DNA of 64,000 nt from Ptychodera flava (GCF_041260155.1 NC_091933.1:7156501-7220500); one strand, 5' to 3'; counted from the first letter of the stretch, positions 21,886 through 31,780 are shown. A program made the numbers and translations. Notes: generated by a model not told the origin, from the sequence alone.

Positions 21886-23914
21886 ACCTTAATTAGATCT
21901 TGGGACCGAGGGCTCTTTCTTTCTCTTTAATTTCTGAAAAATGAAACAACCTGCGAGTGCGAAATTGATATAGCGAGAAAAACCAGCAAAATGTGAGAAG
22001 TCTGTTCAATCATCATGGGTAAAACTTCAAATGTACTCGCTTCTGCTAAAGATATCGTTTATCTCAAAACTATATCAACACAGAAAGGAGAAGAGATATT
22101 TTCAAATGAAGGCCTAATCTGTGCTTGGGATTTGTAAGTCAATATATTTATTATGACACTGTCAGAAAATTATCAAGAATAACTGACCTACCAAGGGTAA
22201 CGAACGGAAGGTTAACATGTGTATGTCTTATTTACATATCAATATTTATGACCGACATTGTAACAATGAGTTAAATACAGAAATTTGAACAAGTACAACA
22301 ATATCATTCTTATTATTGTATTTTTTTCTAAGTCACTGCATGTAATTAACACAGCGCGACCAAGAAGAATTTTCTGGTTTCCCAATCGTGATCATGGAGA
22401 GAAAAGCACTTCTTAACGAGGGAAGGCATCCCAGGCCTTTATTACAAGCCTTGTGACTACTTTCTTCCAATGGTGTGAACGTCGGTCGATGTACACCCCT
22501 CCTTGCATGTGAGCCAGGTACGTTGAGCCACCAATGATTTAGTCGCATTGACGATGCTGAAACGACGTGTACGTGATGCATAGTGTGATCGTCACGGTGT
22601 GATTCGCACTCTAAAAACACACTCGTTCCTTGCATAGACGAGTACAAAACGAAACGCGCTTCGAGGATTAGATCGTATTTTGCCAAAAAAGAAGCTTACC
22701 CTTCGCTCACCGGGTCTATTCCTCCGATAGTGAGTCCAGTACCCTAACGGCTGTCCCATATGGTGCCTTATTGAAACAGTATCAGCAGAGATAACATGTA
22801 AACTAGTCTATAACACAGTAATGTTTTTTTTATGCTGGGAAAAGAAAGGAAACGCAGTTTTAATCAGCATAAGATGGATGGAGAACTAAGCTATGTTTTG
22901 TGTATTTCTTAGTCTATTGACATCAGTGATGGTAATAAAAAGCCTTCCTGCATGCATCGGCAACACCCATCCGCAGCATTACGAATCAATGAGAAACCTT
23001 AGAGAAAAGAAGGCGTACGCTGACCCAAATTTCACTGTGAATGAGGAATAGATCATCTCACCTTTGGACATTGGCAAGTGGTAGTAGTGAGGATATGCAA
23101 ATTTTGTGCGCCTTCAAAAATTGATGAACAATACATATGAAATGAACGGAATGAGTGCATTGTTTTCGTTGAATTTTGACACCCTCCCGGTTGCGAAATA
23201 GAATTTTTTCTACAAAAGCAGTCTAATATTTTTCAAAATGCTTTCCTCCGAACATGCTTTTCATGTGAAGCTCCCCCTGTTAGACCTAATTATGGTCAGT
23301 CCCTATAATGCATAATGTATATGATACATATGGCTACAATCGATTTTTGTGTAACAAATAAGGTATTTACAAGGTATTTGTGAGACGGACCCTTCTGATT
23401 TTTAAATCTTTCTTTGAGAGGTAAGAGTGGAGATTTTTGATTTATTTTCCTGTGGGGATTTGAAATAAAAAAAGCTTGTTTGATAAGCAACACATGCTCA
23501 TTTCCTCGATTCGGATGAGATTATTTCCTTTCAGAATATTTCGCAAAAAAAAATCAGCGGGTGTGAGGCGCGTTTTTTGAACAAATTTAAAAAATTGCGA
23601 CCAGCAAAGCTTTAATAGTAAATCCCTAATTGAGACCTAATAATGAGTTTTTGACACTACTACGCTATATTATGGGTTGTAAATGTTTCTGTTGGTCAGG
23701 ATAGTGCGTCGAATTCTATGAAGCACAAAACACATGTTATTCGAAATTGCAAAACTTGTGTATGATTACTGTAACTTTGCGAATGATTCAACTCGCACAG
23801 AAGGAAAAAAAATCACAATACTTAAATTCACACAGTCCTTGCTTATTGCCTAAATGAGCTGTTTTGCGATTGGCAGCCCGAGGAGGCACGTCGTTTCTGT
23901 GGAAATTCTAGACT
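21886..23914. other. Intergenic region between convergent ninjurin 1 and 2, no gene recognised
   Basis: No supported ORF or RNA gene. On the minus strand a TTTATT at 23441-23446 gives AATAAA about 470 nt beyond the ninjurin 2 stop and is a possible polyadenylation site. The minus ORF at 22333-22686 has no recognisable motif. Confidence 0.4.
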
Positions 23915-24418
23915 TCATCCCGAGTCAGATTTTAACTTTACATCGACACCGATGAATGCAGATATTGTCACATTGATGATAACGATGGCAAATGCCAACA
24001 AAGCTCCACCCTTCGTCAGTTTATGCTCTTCCTCCTTCTCTTCGTCGTCGTTCATGTTTTTACGGAGAGACAAGAACAGTAAGGCACCCGCTACGGTCTG
24101 GAGGATAAGCGAGGTTACCAGGAGCGTCATCAGCCAATAGAAGAAGTCTGCTGCCATTCCCTCTAGCAGCAAGTCACGTACCGTCGAGCAGTTCCGAGAG
24201 AATAATGACAAATTCGTCATGGCTATAGCTGCGGTCTTGCTCACGGCGAAACTTTGTACGTTGAACCGATCCGGTTCTTTCTCCTTGCTGCTTTTAATCC
24301 ATGACGTAATGAAGTTAGTTTTACTTGAGTCGTTTTCCTGTCCGTCTGCTGCCTCTTCCTGAGTGGAACTCTGGGGGCGTCTTCTCTGTTCTGCGTGTTC
24401 AGCTGAGTCAATCTCGTT
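23915..24418 (-). CDS. Ninjurin-like protein 2, main exon
   Basis: The minus-strand exon starts after TTTTCTATTCGTATAG (24419-24420 is the AG); the TAG is also the in-frame stop that closes the frame upstream, which supports splicing. With the two-codon exon at 25361-25366 the protein is 169 aa. Residues 1-58 are hydrophilic and acidic/basic mixed (AEQRRRPQSS, QEEAADGQEN). Residues 59-75, FAVSKTAAIAMTNLSLF, align with NINJ1 YASKKSAAESMLDIALL, so the second lysine is kept, the first is Ser and the aspartate is Asn. Membrane helices are at about 95-120 (WLMTLLVTSLILQTVAGALL) and 139-157, with an unusually acidic loop MNDDEEKEEEHKLTKGG between them. SRNCS after the helix is shared with TRNCT of ninjurin 3, marking these two as closer relatives. 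The same strand as ninjurin 3 suggests tandem duplication. Confidence 0.9.
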   Translation of the reverse strand, partial: NEIDSAEHAEQRRRPQSSTQEEAADGQENDSSKTNFITSWIKSSKEKEPDRFNVQSFAVSKTAAIAMTNLSLFSRNCSTVRDLLLEGMAADFFYWLMTLLVTSLILQTVAGALLFLSLRKNMNDDEEKEEEHKLTKGGALLAFAIVIINVTISAFIGVDVKLKSDSG

Positions 24419-25360
24419 CTATACGAATAGAAAATATATTCCGCATGGAGTGGCGGTATATGAACAAATGGAGATATCCGGAAATACTCCAGTGGGTCAT
24501 CTCAGACTGCCATGGTAGAGGCGAAAGCTTCGTTTGTTGCTTGTGTTTGTGGCTGCATGTCCATGCATGTCTACTCATACGTTTCTCTGTCCGTCTATCT
24601 GTCTGTCTGATGTATGGGATTGTTTGTGAAGCAGAATCTTTTGGGTTCAAGTGATGGAGACAGAGGCGGCGGCTCTATTTCTGCAAACTTTATTACTACA
24701 GCTACGATGGACTACTGCTACAATAATAGAATGTATCAGTAGGTATTCACATATCGGTGCCTTTGCATGGAAGAAAAGTTAAAATGCAGAAGAATAGAGT
24801 ATTTGCATTGTGCTTCTCTACATATGTCTGACCTGTCTTTCATCTAGTTTGATCTGAGTAGCTAGGTCTTATCCTGTACGTTAAACAGCTTTCTCTGGGT
24901 CAGCGCTACATTCAGTCTTAATTTCTTGACGAAAGCTAGGAAAGAATAGTTCATATCCTTATTGTCTTTAAAAAACCCGTCTGCTACATTTTGACAACAT
25001 GAAAACGTCCTCAACTGTTATAATCGAAAAGAAGTCTGCAAACTATCGGCTAAATGAATTATGATTTGTTCACTTTATGTTGATAAAACGATTGTGAAAA
25101 TAGACACATTTTTCACTCTCTTCTCTCTTGTCAATACTGAGTGAAAAGCTAGCAGGGTGATAGAACCAAAAACCAACAAAAACCCGCTTTTTCCCATCAA
25201 CTCATACATGTATAGGCGATAAAGAATTATTAGGCTAAAACGTTCAATTTAAGTATGGAGCCATTCAAACTTGACTTTCTCACCATAAACGTTGGTTCTA
25301 GAAATCAGTTTGCTGGGTGACTTGAACAGCTTTTAAACAGAAAGAAGAAAATGTACTTAC
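24419..25360 (-). other. Intron of ninjurin 2
   Basis: Starts GTAAGT at 25360 and ends TATTCGTATAG at 24419; 942 nt, phase 0. Contains no recognisable element. A plus-strand frame at 24325-24654 is a shadow. Confidence 0.7.
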
Positions 25361-25366
25361 GTCCAT
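25361..25366 (-). CDS. Ninjurin-like gene 2, first coding exon (two codons)
   Basis: ATG GAC followed directly by GTAAGT on the minus strand, in the context GTGAAGATGGAC. Joining to 24418 gives M D N E I D S with no frame break. The exon is remarkably short in coding terms; the rest would be 5' untranslated sequence. Confidence 0.7.
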
Positions 25367-25429
25367 CTTCACGACAGAGTTACTCGTCAGGTCAGAGTGA
25401 CGCAGTGCGTAAAACGTTCTCTTCTCTAC

Positions 25430-25450
25430 AGCCGTCTATTATACATTATA
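25430..25450 (-). promoter_or_regulatory. Possible TATA element of ninjurin 2
   Basis: The minus strand reads GGTTATAATGTATAATAGAC about 70-85 nt upstream of the start codon, a plausible distance for a TATA-type promoter with a short leader. No initiator was defined. Confidence 0.3.
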
Positions 25451-25685
25451 ACCGTGCATCGATGAAGCCAACGTATGTATCCATTATCCGTGGGTCTCTT
25501 GTAATACTGCGTAGATACCCGGATATTTCAAAAAAATTGCATAAAGAATCTGGGCTGCTTTTATTTACGGTAATCAAATTTAGCAACACTCATCCCGCAT
25601 TATCTCCAATGTGTAATGAAAAAAAATGAATGAGAGCAATAAAAGACCGTTGCTATACTTAAACTGTAAACAGTGGTTTAATGGT

Positions 25686-26117
25686 CAGGGGTACCTAAGA
25701 AAGTGTAGCTTTTGAATGAAAACGATAGCTTTGACACCGTGCAGGATAGCTTGGGTAGGGAAACGATAGTTGATGGAATGGAATCCGTAAGTTTGGTCAT
25801 CTAAAACGATAGCTTTGAACATATTTTGATGTTAATGGCGTAAAACAAGATGGCTGACAGCAAAAGCAATGGTAGCGGCGGTAAGTATTTTACCCGTTTT
25901 CTCAACAAAATCACCAAATTCTGTTGTGTAAGATGCCGCGTTCAGTGAGGTTCAGACTCGATTACACTTCTGTAAAGTTTCTGCGCCCATTTTATAAAAC
26001 TTGCAGAGAAATCACCGTTACCGTTTTCGAAGTGAACAGGCTATCAGGACGTCCTATGCTGCACGGTGTCAAAGCTATCGTTTCCATTCAAAAGCTACAT
26101 TTTCTTAGGTACTCCTG
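25686..26117. mobile_element. 432-bp hAT-like element with 60-bp inverted ends
   Basis: The left end CAGGGGTACCTAAGAAAGTG continues TAGCTTTTGAATG.AAACGATAGCTTTGACACCGTGCAG and is repeated in reverse complement to 26117 with about three mismatches over 60 bp. ATGGT at 25681-25685 and 26118-26122 is a 5-bp target duplication. CAGGGGT ends with 5-bp duplication resemble short-TSD hAT elements and the element at 60482-62427. GATAGCTTTGA recurs inside. The middle carries an exon-like segment at 25850-25880. Confidence 0.8.
25850..25880 (+). pseudogene. Captured gene 5' end: start codon plus splice donor inside a transposon
   Basis: ACAAGATGGCTGACAGC begins a frame M A D S K S N G S G and ends at GGCG followed by GTAAGT (25881). 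AAGATGGC resembles the YY1-type element that often overlaps initiation codons of housekeeping genes. The composition (Ser/Asn/Gly) and donor look like a real first exon, but it lies between transposon inverted repeats with no partner exon seen. Donor gene unknown. Confidence 0.35.
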
Positions 26118-26122
26118 ATGGT

Positions 26123-27481
26123 ATCTTTTTCGCCACTGTCAAATATCCGATTTAATAAACACGAGCCTTTAACTTGAAAAATCTAGCCTACCAGAGAACA
26201 ACGAAAGCCTACATTAAACAAATAAACAAGCAATAAATAAATGAATAGATAAATAAATAATTCAACTGAGCTCATGTATAAATGAGTAAATAAACAAACA
26301 CATGAGTTGAATTAACTGCCTATGTACATCATGTCTCCTCCCATTTGCACGATTTGCACGATTCGTTGGATTTTAAGACAGCACGGCTGTCCACAACGTT
26401 ATATCTTTATATCCTTCAATACGCAGTTCTAGTGGCGCTGAAGTATCGTTATCGTCCATGTCACGTCAACCTCGTTTAAAGTGAAATCGGGGGTAAATCA
26501 GTTCACCGTGAGAATACTTGGACTTACACATATGTATTATTATCAACCACAAAGAAGCCGGCGATGCAGGGCCGTATGGCTGAATGCACGACGTCATGTT
26601 GTATTTTTCATTAATTCGTGACACTTTTGCCATCATTGTATTATTTTTTCGTTTTGGTATTTCATCACTTATGTTTGAGGAACTTCATTCTTTGATAACT
26701 ACTATTTAATATCAACAAACAAGTTTTCATCATTTACATCTTGCCTGACGACGTCTACTGAAACGGGCTGTAGGGTAAATCACCTTATCACATGCACAGG
26801 GCAAGTTTGTCGTCTCCGAACAAAAAATACGGGATTTATTCTCTGGTCGTTCTACGTCACGACAACCTGCGTCTATGTCATCAATTTTGGTGCGTCGGAC
26901 CTTTTTTTGTCGATCTTCGGTGTGCTCGTAAATATGTAAACAAACAACATGGTGGCCGATGTTTCTCCCACGATCAAAAGTCATGTAATGAAATCGATAT
27001 GTTCACAGACTACGACATTACTAATCCGAACAATGTAAACACAAGAGTGTACCGCCTGTATATTCCGAAGGAATTACGTGAATAATTTGCGGAAACAACG
27101 AACTCGAAGCTGGTCGCGTATACCGTGGGTTCCGTACGCATTGCAAACAGGGTCAGGCGCGACGTTTACAGTGTTCGCGCCGTCGAGATTCAGTCGATAT
27201 TTGTTCCCGAAAAATAGCGTATCTTCGTCTATGATAAATTTCTAGGACTATGCTATCTTTGAAATAGAGTATAACTTTCACCGAGAGCTGTCATTTGCTC
27301 CACACATGAACGAACGTGAGCGCAATGCACACGACGGACGACTGGAAATGATTGACAACTTGTGCACGGCGTACTGATATTTATTCCTAAAGTAGTTCAA
27401 AGTTTAAACGCGGAATCGTCATAGAAAACTTATTTTATTTTGCAAAAAATAACGAATTATTGGCTTGTGCATGTGATAAGT
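26123..27481. other. Intergenic, no gene recognised
   Basis: Contains a run of AATAAATAAATAAA-type repeats at about 26218-26300. The plus ORF at 26792-27085 and minus ORF at 26730-26984 show no family motif and I do not call them. Minus-strand AATAAA (27435-27440) could serve ninjurin 3, at about 380 nt past its stop. Confidence 0.4.
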
Positions 27482-27634
27482 ATATTATTCCCTAACATTT
27501 TTCTTCATTCAGCTCGAAAAATACTCGTGACGTAATGACCGTGTCACCACTCGTCTCCGACTCGTGGTGACATGGTCATTACGTCACTCGTATTTTCCTT
27601 CGCTGAACGAAGAAAAATATTAGGGAATAATATC
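27482..27634. mobile_element. Fold-back MITE, arms about 65-70 bp
   Basis: TATTATTCCCTAACATTTTTCTTC at the left mirrors GAAGAAAAATATTAGGGAATAATA at the right, and the inner arms CTCGTGACGTAATGACCGTGTCACCAC mirror GTGGTGACATGGTCATTACGTCACTCG. Sits just downstream of ninjurin 3, possibly in its 3' untranslated region. Arms contain TGACGTAA, a CRE-like site. Confidence 0.8.
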
Positions 27635-27820
27635 TAATAGTTCCACGCCTATAGCAATATATGCCCTGCGGAATCGTATTGAGCACGATACATTGTCTAA
27701 ATTAACATCAGACCATGGAAAAGACTCCCTATCTACTGTCTAAGATTACACACACAGAGATGGAAATTTCGATCACGTGCATTAAACATATATTTTCTCA
27801 GGTAAAACCAGGCATATCAT

Positions 27821-28276
27821 CTAAAAAGCGGCAATAATGACGTTCACAACCGATATAAGGAAAGTCAATAATGCTGCTCGTTTGGTCCACTTATGCGCTG
27901 AGTCTCTCTGATTTTCATCATCCAGGTTCACTCGTAAGACCAAAAACATGATGATACCACTTAGAACCTGCAGGAGGATGGATACGATGGCGAGAGACAT
28001 CAGTAGGGAGAAGAAGGCAGCTTCTTCGCCACTCAGAACCAGCGATTGTATCAGCGTGCAGTTTCGCGTCAGGAGAGCGAAGTCGATGAGGCCGTGAGAG
28101 CTCGTTTTCGAGTTGCGATACCCGCTCAAGTTGAACTTCCTCCGTTCCGTTCGTCCTTCCTCTGTAGCCGTCAACGACGACTCGGTTTGTGCGACCAGGG
28201 GCGTGATTTCCGTAGGTGTTTCGTTCTGATTATTGTCTTTCTTTTTATCCACCGTCGTTTGCGTTGAATCTTGGCT
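27821..28276 (-). CDS. Ninjurin-like protein 3, main exon
   Basis: The minus-strand exon begins after ACTGATCTATACCAG with AGC CAA GAT and stops at TAG 27821. With the first exon the protein is 153 aa. The N-terminus is hydrophilic (KKKDNNQNETPTEITPLVAQ), with a basic patch GRTERRKFN before YRNSKTSSHGLIDFALL (residues 55-71), the family amphipathic helix. Compared with NINJ1 the second lysine (59) and the aspartate (67) are kept while the first lysine is Ser. Membrane helix 1 is at about 90-117 (SLLMSLAIVSILLQVLSGII), the loop is LDDENQRDSAHKWTKR and helix 2 is at 136-153. The chain ends right at VIIAAF, with no cytosolic or extracellular tail after helix 2, unlike the other two. Tandem to ninjurin 2, 3.4 kb away. 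Confidence 0.9.
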   Translation of the reverse strand, partial: SQDSTQTTVDKKKDNNQNETPTEITPLVAQTESSLTATEEGRTERRKFNLSGYRNSKTSSHGLIDFALLTRNCTLIQSLVLSGEEAAFFSLLMSLAIVSILLQVLSGIIMFLVLRVNLDDENQRDSAHKWTKRAALLTFLISVVNVIIAAF

Positions 28277-28571
28277 CTGGTATAGATCAGTATGTAACAG
28301 AGAATAGTAATTTTCTATGATTATGAACGGATTTGAAATCTATCTACAGTGCAGCAAATTAGCATATAGTTCTCATATTTGTGTCATCCTTCATGTCCAT
28401 CGAGTAAGACCTTCAAAATATGTATTCTCGATATTAACACTGCTATCAATTATCAATCTCGAGAAGTCTCGTTTAAGTTTTAGAAAAAAACCCTCCGTCA
28501 TTTAAGTGTGCAGAGTAAAACAGTAATGTTGAACCGACAAATATATTTCTCCAAGCGAAAAACAAACTTAC

Positions 28572-28577
28572 CGCCAT
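28572..28577 (-). CDS. Ninjurin-like gene 3, first coding exon (two codons)
   Basis: The minus strand reads GATAGAATGGCG followed by GTAAGT (donor at 28571-28570). Splicing to 28276 gives M A S Q D S T in phase 0; the intron is 295 nt. Same design as ninjurin 2. Confidence 0.65.
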
Positions 28578-29236
28578 TCTATCATACCCTTGAATAGTCT
28601 CGTGTTGCTGTCACAAGTCTGGTCAACAAGTGATAATTTATCTGGTGTAATCTCTTTGGAACCGTTCCTAAATCCATCCATATGCGTCCTGCAAGCTTAT
28701 TGCCGACACGATGACTTATTATTTCAAGCGCCAGACAAAAAGCCGATATTTTTAAACCGATGTACAGTATAGTGGTTGAGCACTGACTATTCTACATGTT
28801 TTTTTTGTTGTTTCCATATTAAACTGAATCTGTTTTCAATACGTGTCTTTCCTCGGTACCAGCATGAGTCGGTAAATATACGTCATTCGACGAACGAGGG
28901 CGTACTCATTTAGTACTCCCAGTAGAGCTGAGCAGCCAAAGTCGTTCACTGGGCGCTGCTCACTGTATGGGTTACGTGTCTCAAAAGTAGCCCTGCGTAA
29001 GATGCTGTGTGTTCTCGGTGCATCTAGGGCCTGAGCTCCCACCACCGCCGTGCTGACTAGACTGTGCTGACGGACTGTGGTGATACTATATAGGCGGAAT
29101 AAACGGCGACCGCGGTTCCGATATGGATTGCGCACGAAAAACTACCTTTTCTTACTACTTTTGGCCGTAATCCAATGTATGCCTACCCAAGTCACTCAAT
29201 CGCTTACTCACAGATTGCAAAAAAAAAAATGATATA
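28578..29236. other. Upstream of ninjurin 3, no gene recognised
   Basis: GC-richer around 28850-29130. TATATAG on the minus strand at about 29086-29093 is a possible but distant TATA motif. A MITE-family terminal motif lies at 28988-29013 (TAGCCCTGCGTAAGATGCTG then TGTGTT). Confidence 0.35.
28988..29013 (+). repeat. Terminal motif of the TAGCCCTGCGTACGATGCTG family
   Basis: One substitution from the motif seen at 41533-41592 and 41829-41855. Followed by GTGCATCTAGGGC, a partial inverted partner. Probably a decayed MITE end. Confidence 0.5.
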
Positions 29237-29943
29237 AATCAGAGAGGTCGGCCAGTTGCGAGCTCGGCCAGTGCCCGCGCCGACCAACTCGGCCAGTGGG
29301 AGAGGTCGGCCACTTACATATGATCATGTGATGATTGCGTACTTTTTATCTTCACAGTCAACAGATCCTTCTATACGCATGCCAATTTTAGTTTTTTGAT
29401 ATTATTTTGTTGAACATTCAAAAAACAATGAGAAGACATTCCACTCTGAAAAACACGTCGGCCTCGGCGTTCCTGCCGATCGCGAGTAGGGCGCGGGCGT
29501 ACGATCGAGAGGTACAAATTGGCAGTAACAATGACTTAATCGCTGGATGAATAACGTTTTATATGTTATGGTTTGACGGTAGTAAATTGTAATTTTACAC
29601 ATTAAGATGTACCACACTGTTCGGCCGATGTCATCTTGTAGTCAGCGTTGCTGAAGCAAAAGGTAACTTCATCGTCAGCATCGTGGAAGGAAGTTTGCAA
29701 ACACCACGCTCATGAATGACATTGACATTGCTTTCACATAACTTTGGCGAGACCTAGGTAATATATATACACTGCACTCGGCCAGTTGAAGCATGGTTAT
29801 ATGATGAGACTATAGTCTCATCATATAACCATGCTTCTACTGGCCGAGTTCGCCTACTGGCTGACTTCTCTAGCTGGCCGAGCTCGCAACTCGCAGAGCT
29901 CTCCGGGGCCGAGCTCGCAACTCAGTGGCCGACCTCTCTTCTA
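29237..29943. mobile_element. Palindromic GGCCGA-rich element, about 0.7 kb
   Basis: Left end AGAGAGGTCGGCCA and then GTTGCGAGCTCGGCC; the right end carries the reverse complement (GGCCGAGCTCGCAAC, then TGGCCGACCTCTCT). TCGGCCA recurs many times in both ends. The AT-rich middle (29320-29760) has no gene. A 72-bp palindrome lies at 29777-29848. Confidence 0.6.
29777..29848. repeat. 72-bp near-perfect palindrome
   Basis: GAAGCATGGTTATATGATGA followed by GACTA and its exact reverse complement (29788-29837, 50 bp without mismatch), extended by CTCGGCCAG on both sides with one mismatch. There is no spacer at the centre. Confidence 0.95.
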
Positions 29944-30544
29944 TTCAAAAATTTGCTCTCGTCCCAAACCGTTTGTAATAGTTTACCAGCGATTCACGGT
30001 CGGCCAGGTGTCCAGGAACCGGCCATGTCTTACAAGAACGTATCTAATGGCGTTATTTAATGAGTTACTCGGCCGAAAGTAGTTAGAAAGGTAGCTTTTC
30101 ATGCGCGGTCCAAATCAGGACCGATAACTCGCCGTGCTGTAACGGGAGACCATATTACGCCGCGAACACAGAGTATCGTACGCCGGGCTGGTCTCAAAGT
30201 CTGTCCGCATGATTTCCGTTTGCACTGTTATTAATAAAAGGCATGTTTCAACATTAAAATTACAGAAAGGCGATTTTAAAATTCGCCTTGCGCCTTTGTT
30301 TCGTGCGTCTTCTTCGTGCATATGTATACTGCGAGTCATACCTATTGTTCTCTGTAAGGTGCCTTCTGATAGGTCGGCTGTTTTGGCCAGAGCGCGAGAT
30401 TTGAACGCGACCTTCTATGGGAGTTTGTCAGATGTTGTAAGAGGCGACAGCGAGAGAACACCGCGTACTCATAAGAAGACGTCGCCGTACTCTACATCTG
30501 ATTTTAATCAGATTGCATGAAGTCACGACTTTGTACAATTTTTG

Positions 30545-31022
30545 AATATCGGATATTTACCATCTAGTATCGAAAAGTAAGCTTGACATATCGACGATTT
30601 AGAGACTCTAATACCGATACTAGACGATACTAGAACAACTTGCCTGTCACGGTGCCTCTTGGCCCGCCGGGTCTATGAAATCGCCGATATTTACCCGATA
30701 TTTATAGGCGATTTGGGGACTCTAATGTCGATACTAGACGATACCAAAATAAATTGCTTTGTGTCTATGGTATCGCCGATATTTACCAGCGATTCCAGGA
30801 CTCTATTATCGTTATTAGAATATAGAATGACTTGCCTTGTACTTCGGCACGCCAGTCCTGTGAATTCGCCGATATTTAGCCGATAATTTATCGGCCATTT
30901 TAGGACTCTAATATCGATACTAGACGATACTAGAATGACTTGCCTTGTGCCTCGGCACGCCAGGTCTGTGAAAATCACTGATATTTACCCGATATTTATC
31001 GGCGATTTGGGGACTCTAATGC
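30545..31022. repeat. Minisatellite M105, array 1
   Basis: About four to five units of 80-115 bp containing GACTCTAATRTCGATACTAG, ACGATACTAGAATGACTTGC, a CGGCACGCC block, and CGCCGATATTTACCCGATAT plus TTATCGGCGATTT. Related to the array at 48262-49100. Units contain overlapping short inverted repeats around GATATTTA and TATCG. Confidence 0.8.
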
Positions 31023-31079
31023 ACGTCAATTTGTTTCACGGTATGATCCAATATGGCCGCATGGCGGACATTTTGTTAC

Positions 31080-31780
31080 AATTTTTTCATGTCCTTAGCC
31101 ATAACGCGTCTCAACCAATTTTATTCAAAGTTGGTACAAGGACATGACTCTGTCCGGAACCATAACTCAGACATGTGTCAACCGATTTTATTCAAAGTTG
31201 GTTCAAGGACATTGACTTATGTTATACATATACACATAAATTTTTCTCATGACATGTAGCAGTATCATGTCAATTATTGAATTTTCGTAATTAGGCTGAT
31301 ATGTCAAGAAATACTATATCACATTTCATTAAACTTGGTACAGATGTTAAGCTCACATTGCTTTAACAGTGAAAAAACATTTATCACTGCCATGTTAATT
31401 AATTTGTAATTGAATATGTAATGAACTCTCCGAATTAGAGTGACATATCCAAATATACTGCGTCAAATTTAATGAAACTTGGTACAGATGTTGATCTCAT
31501 AGTGTTGTAAATACAATTCAATGACACTTAGCAGTTTTATTTAAATCAATTGCTAATTTGCATTTACATGATGAATTTTTGTTTTCAGGGTGAGTGCCCG
31601 GAAGCACTGCATCAGACTTTATCAAATATGGTACCGGTCATAATCTGTCAGTGTTAGGGTACCATGCAAAAATGTTTTGCAACATCCTGTCGATTAAATA
31701 CTAATATTGACTCATTTAATAAGCTCTTGTAATTAGGATGGCGGCCTACATTCAATTTGGTTTTATGTTTTCATCACCAT
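31080..31780. repeat. Degenerate ~140-bp repeat region
   Basis: The phrase TTTAATGAAACTTGGTACAG followed by ATGTT recurs in variants at about 31330 and 31470, with weaker copies at 31120, 31180 and 31620 (CAAAGTTGGTACAAGGACAT). Old tandem or composite repeat; no ORF. Confidence 0.5.

Noticed and set aside
22690..22760. tRNA-like or SINE-like segment on the minus strand (GCCGTTAGGGTACTGGACTC)
   Set aside because: D-arm-like start but no B box (GTTCGAATCC) or acceptor pairing found nearby.
24244..24244. Start of ninjurin 2 at GTG 24244
   Set aside because: The frame is open upstream to 24418 and the true start is more plausibly the ATG of the two-codon exon at 25366.
26730..27085. Antisense ORF pair upstream of ninjurin 3's 3' end
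   Set aside because: No motifs; composition like surrounding non-coding DNA.
28252..28252. Start of ninjurin 3 at GTG 28252
   Set aside because: Not an ATG; the frame continues upstream to the acceptor at 28276 and joins ATGGCG at 28577.
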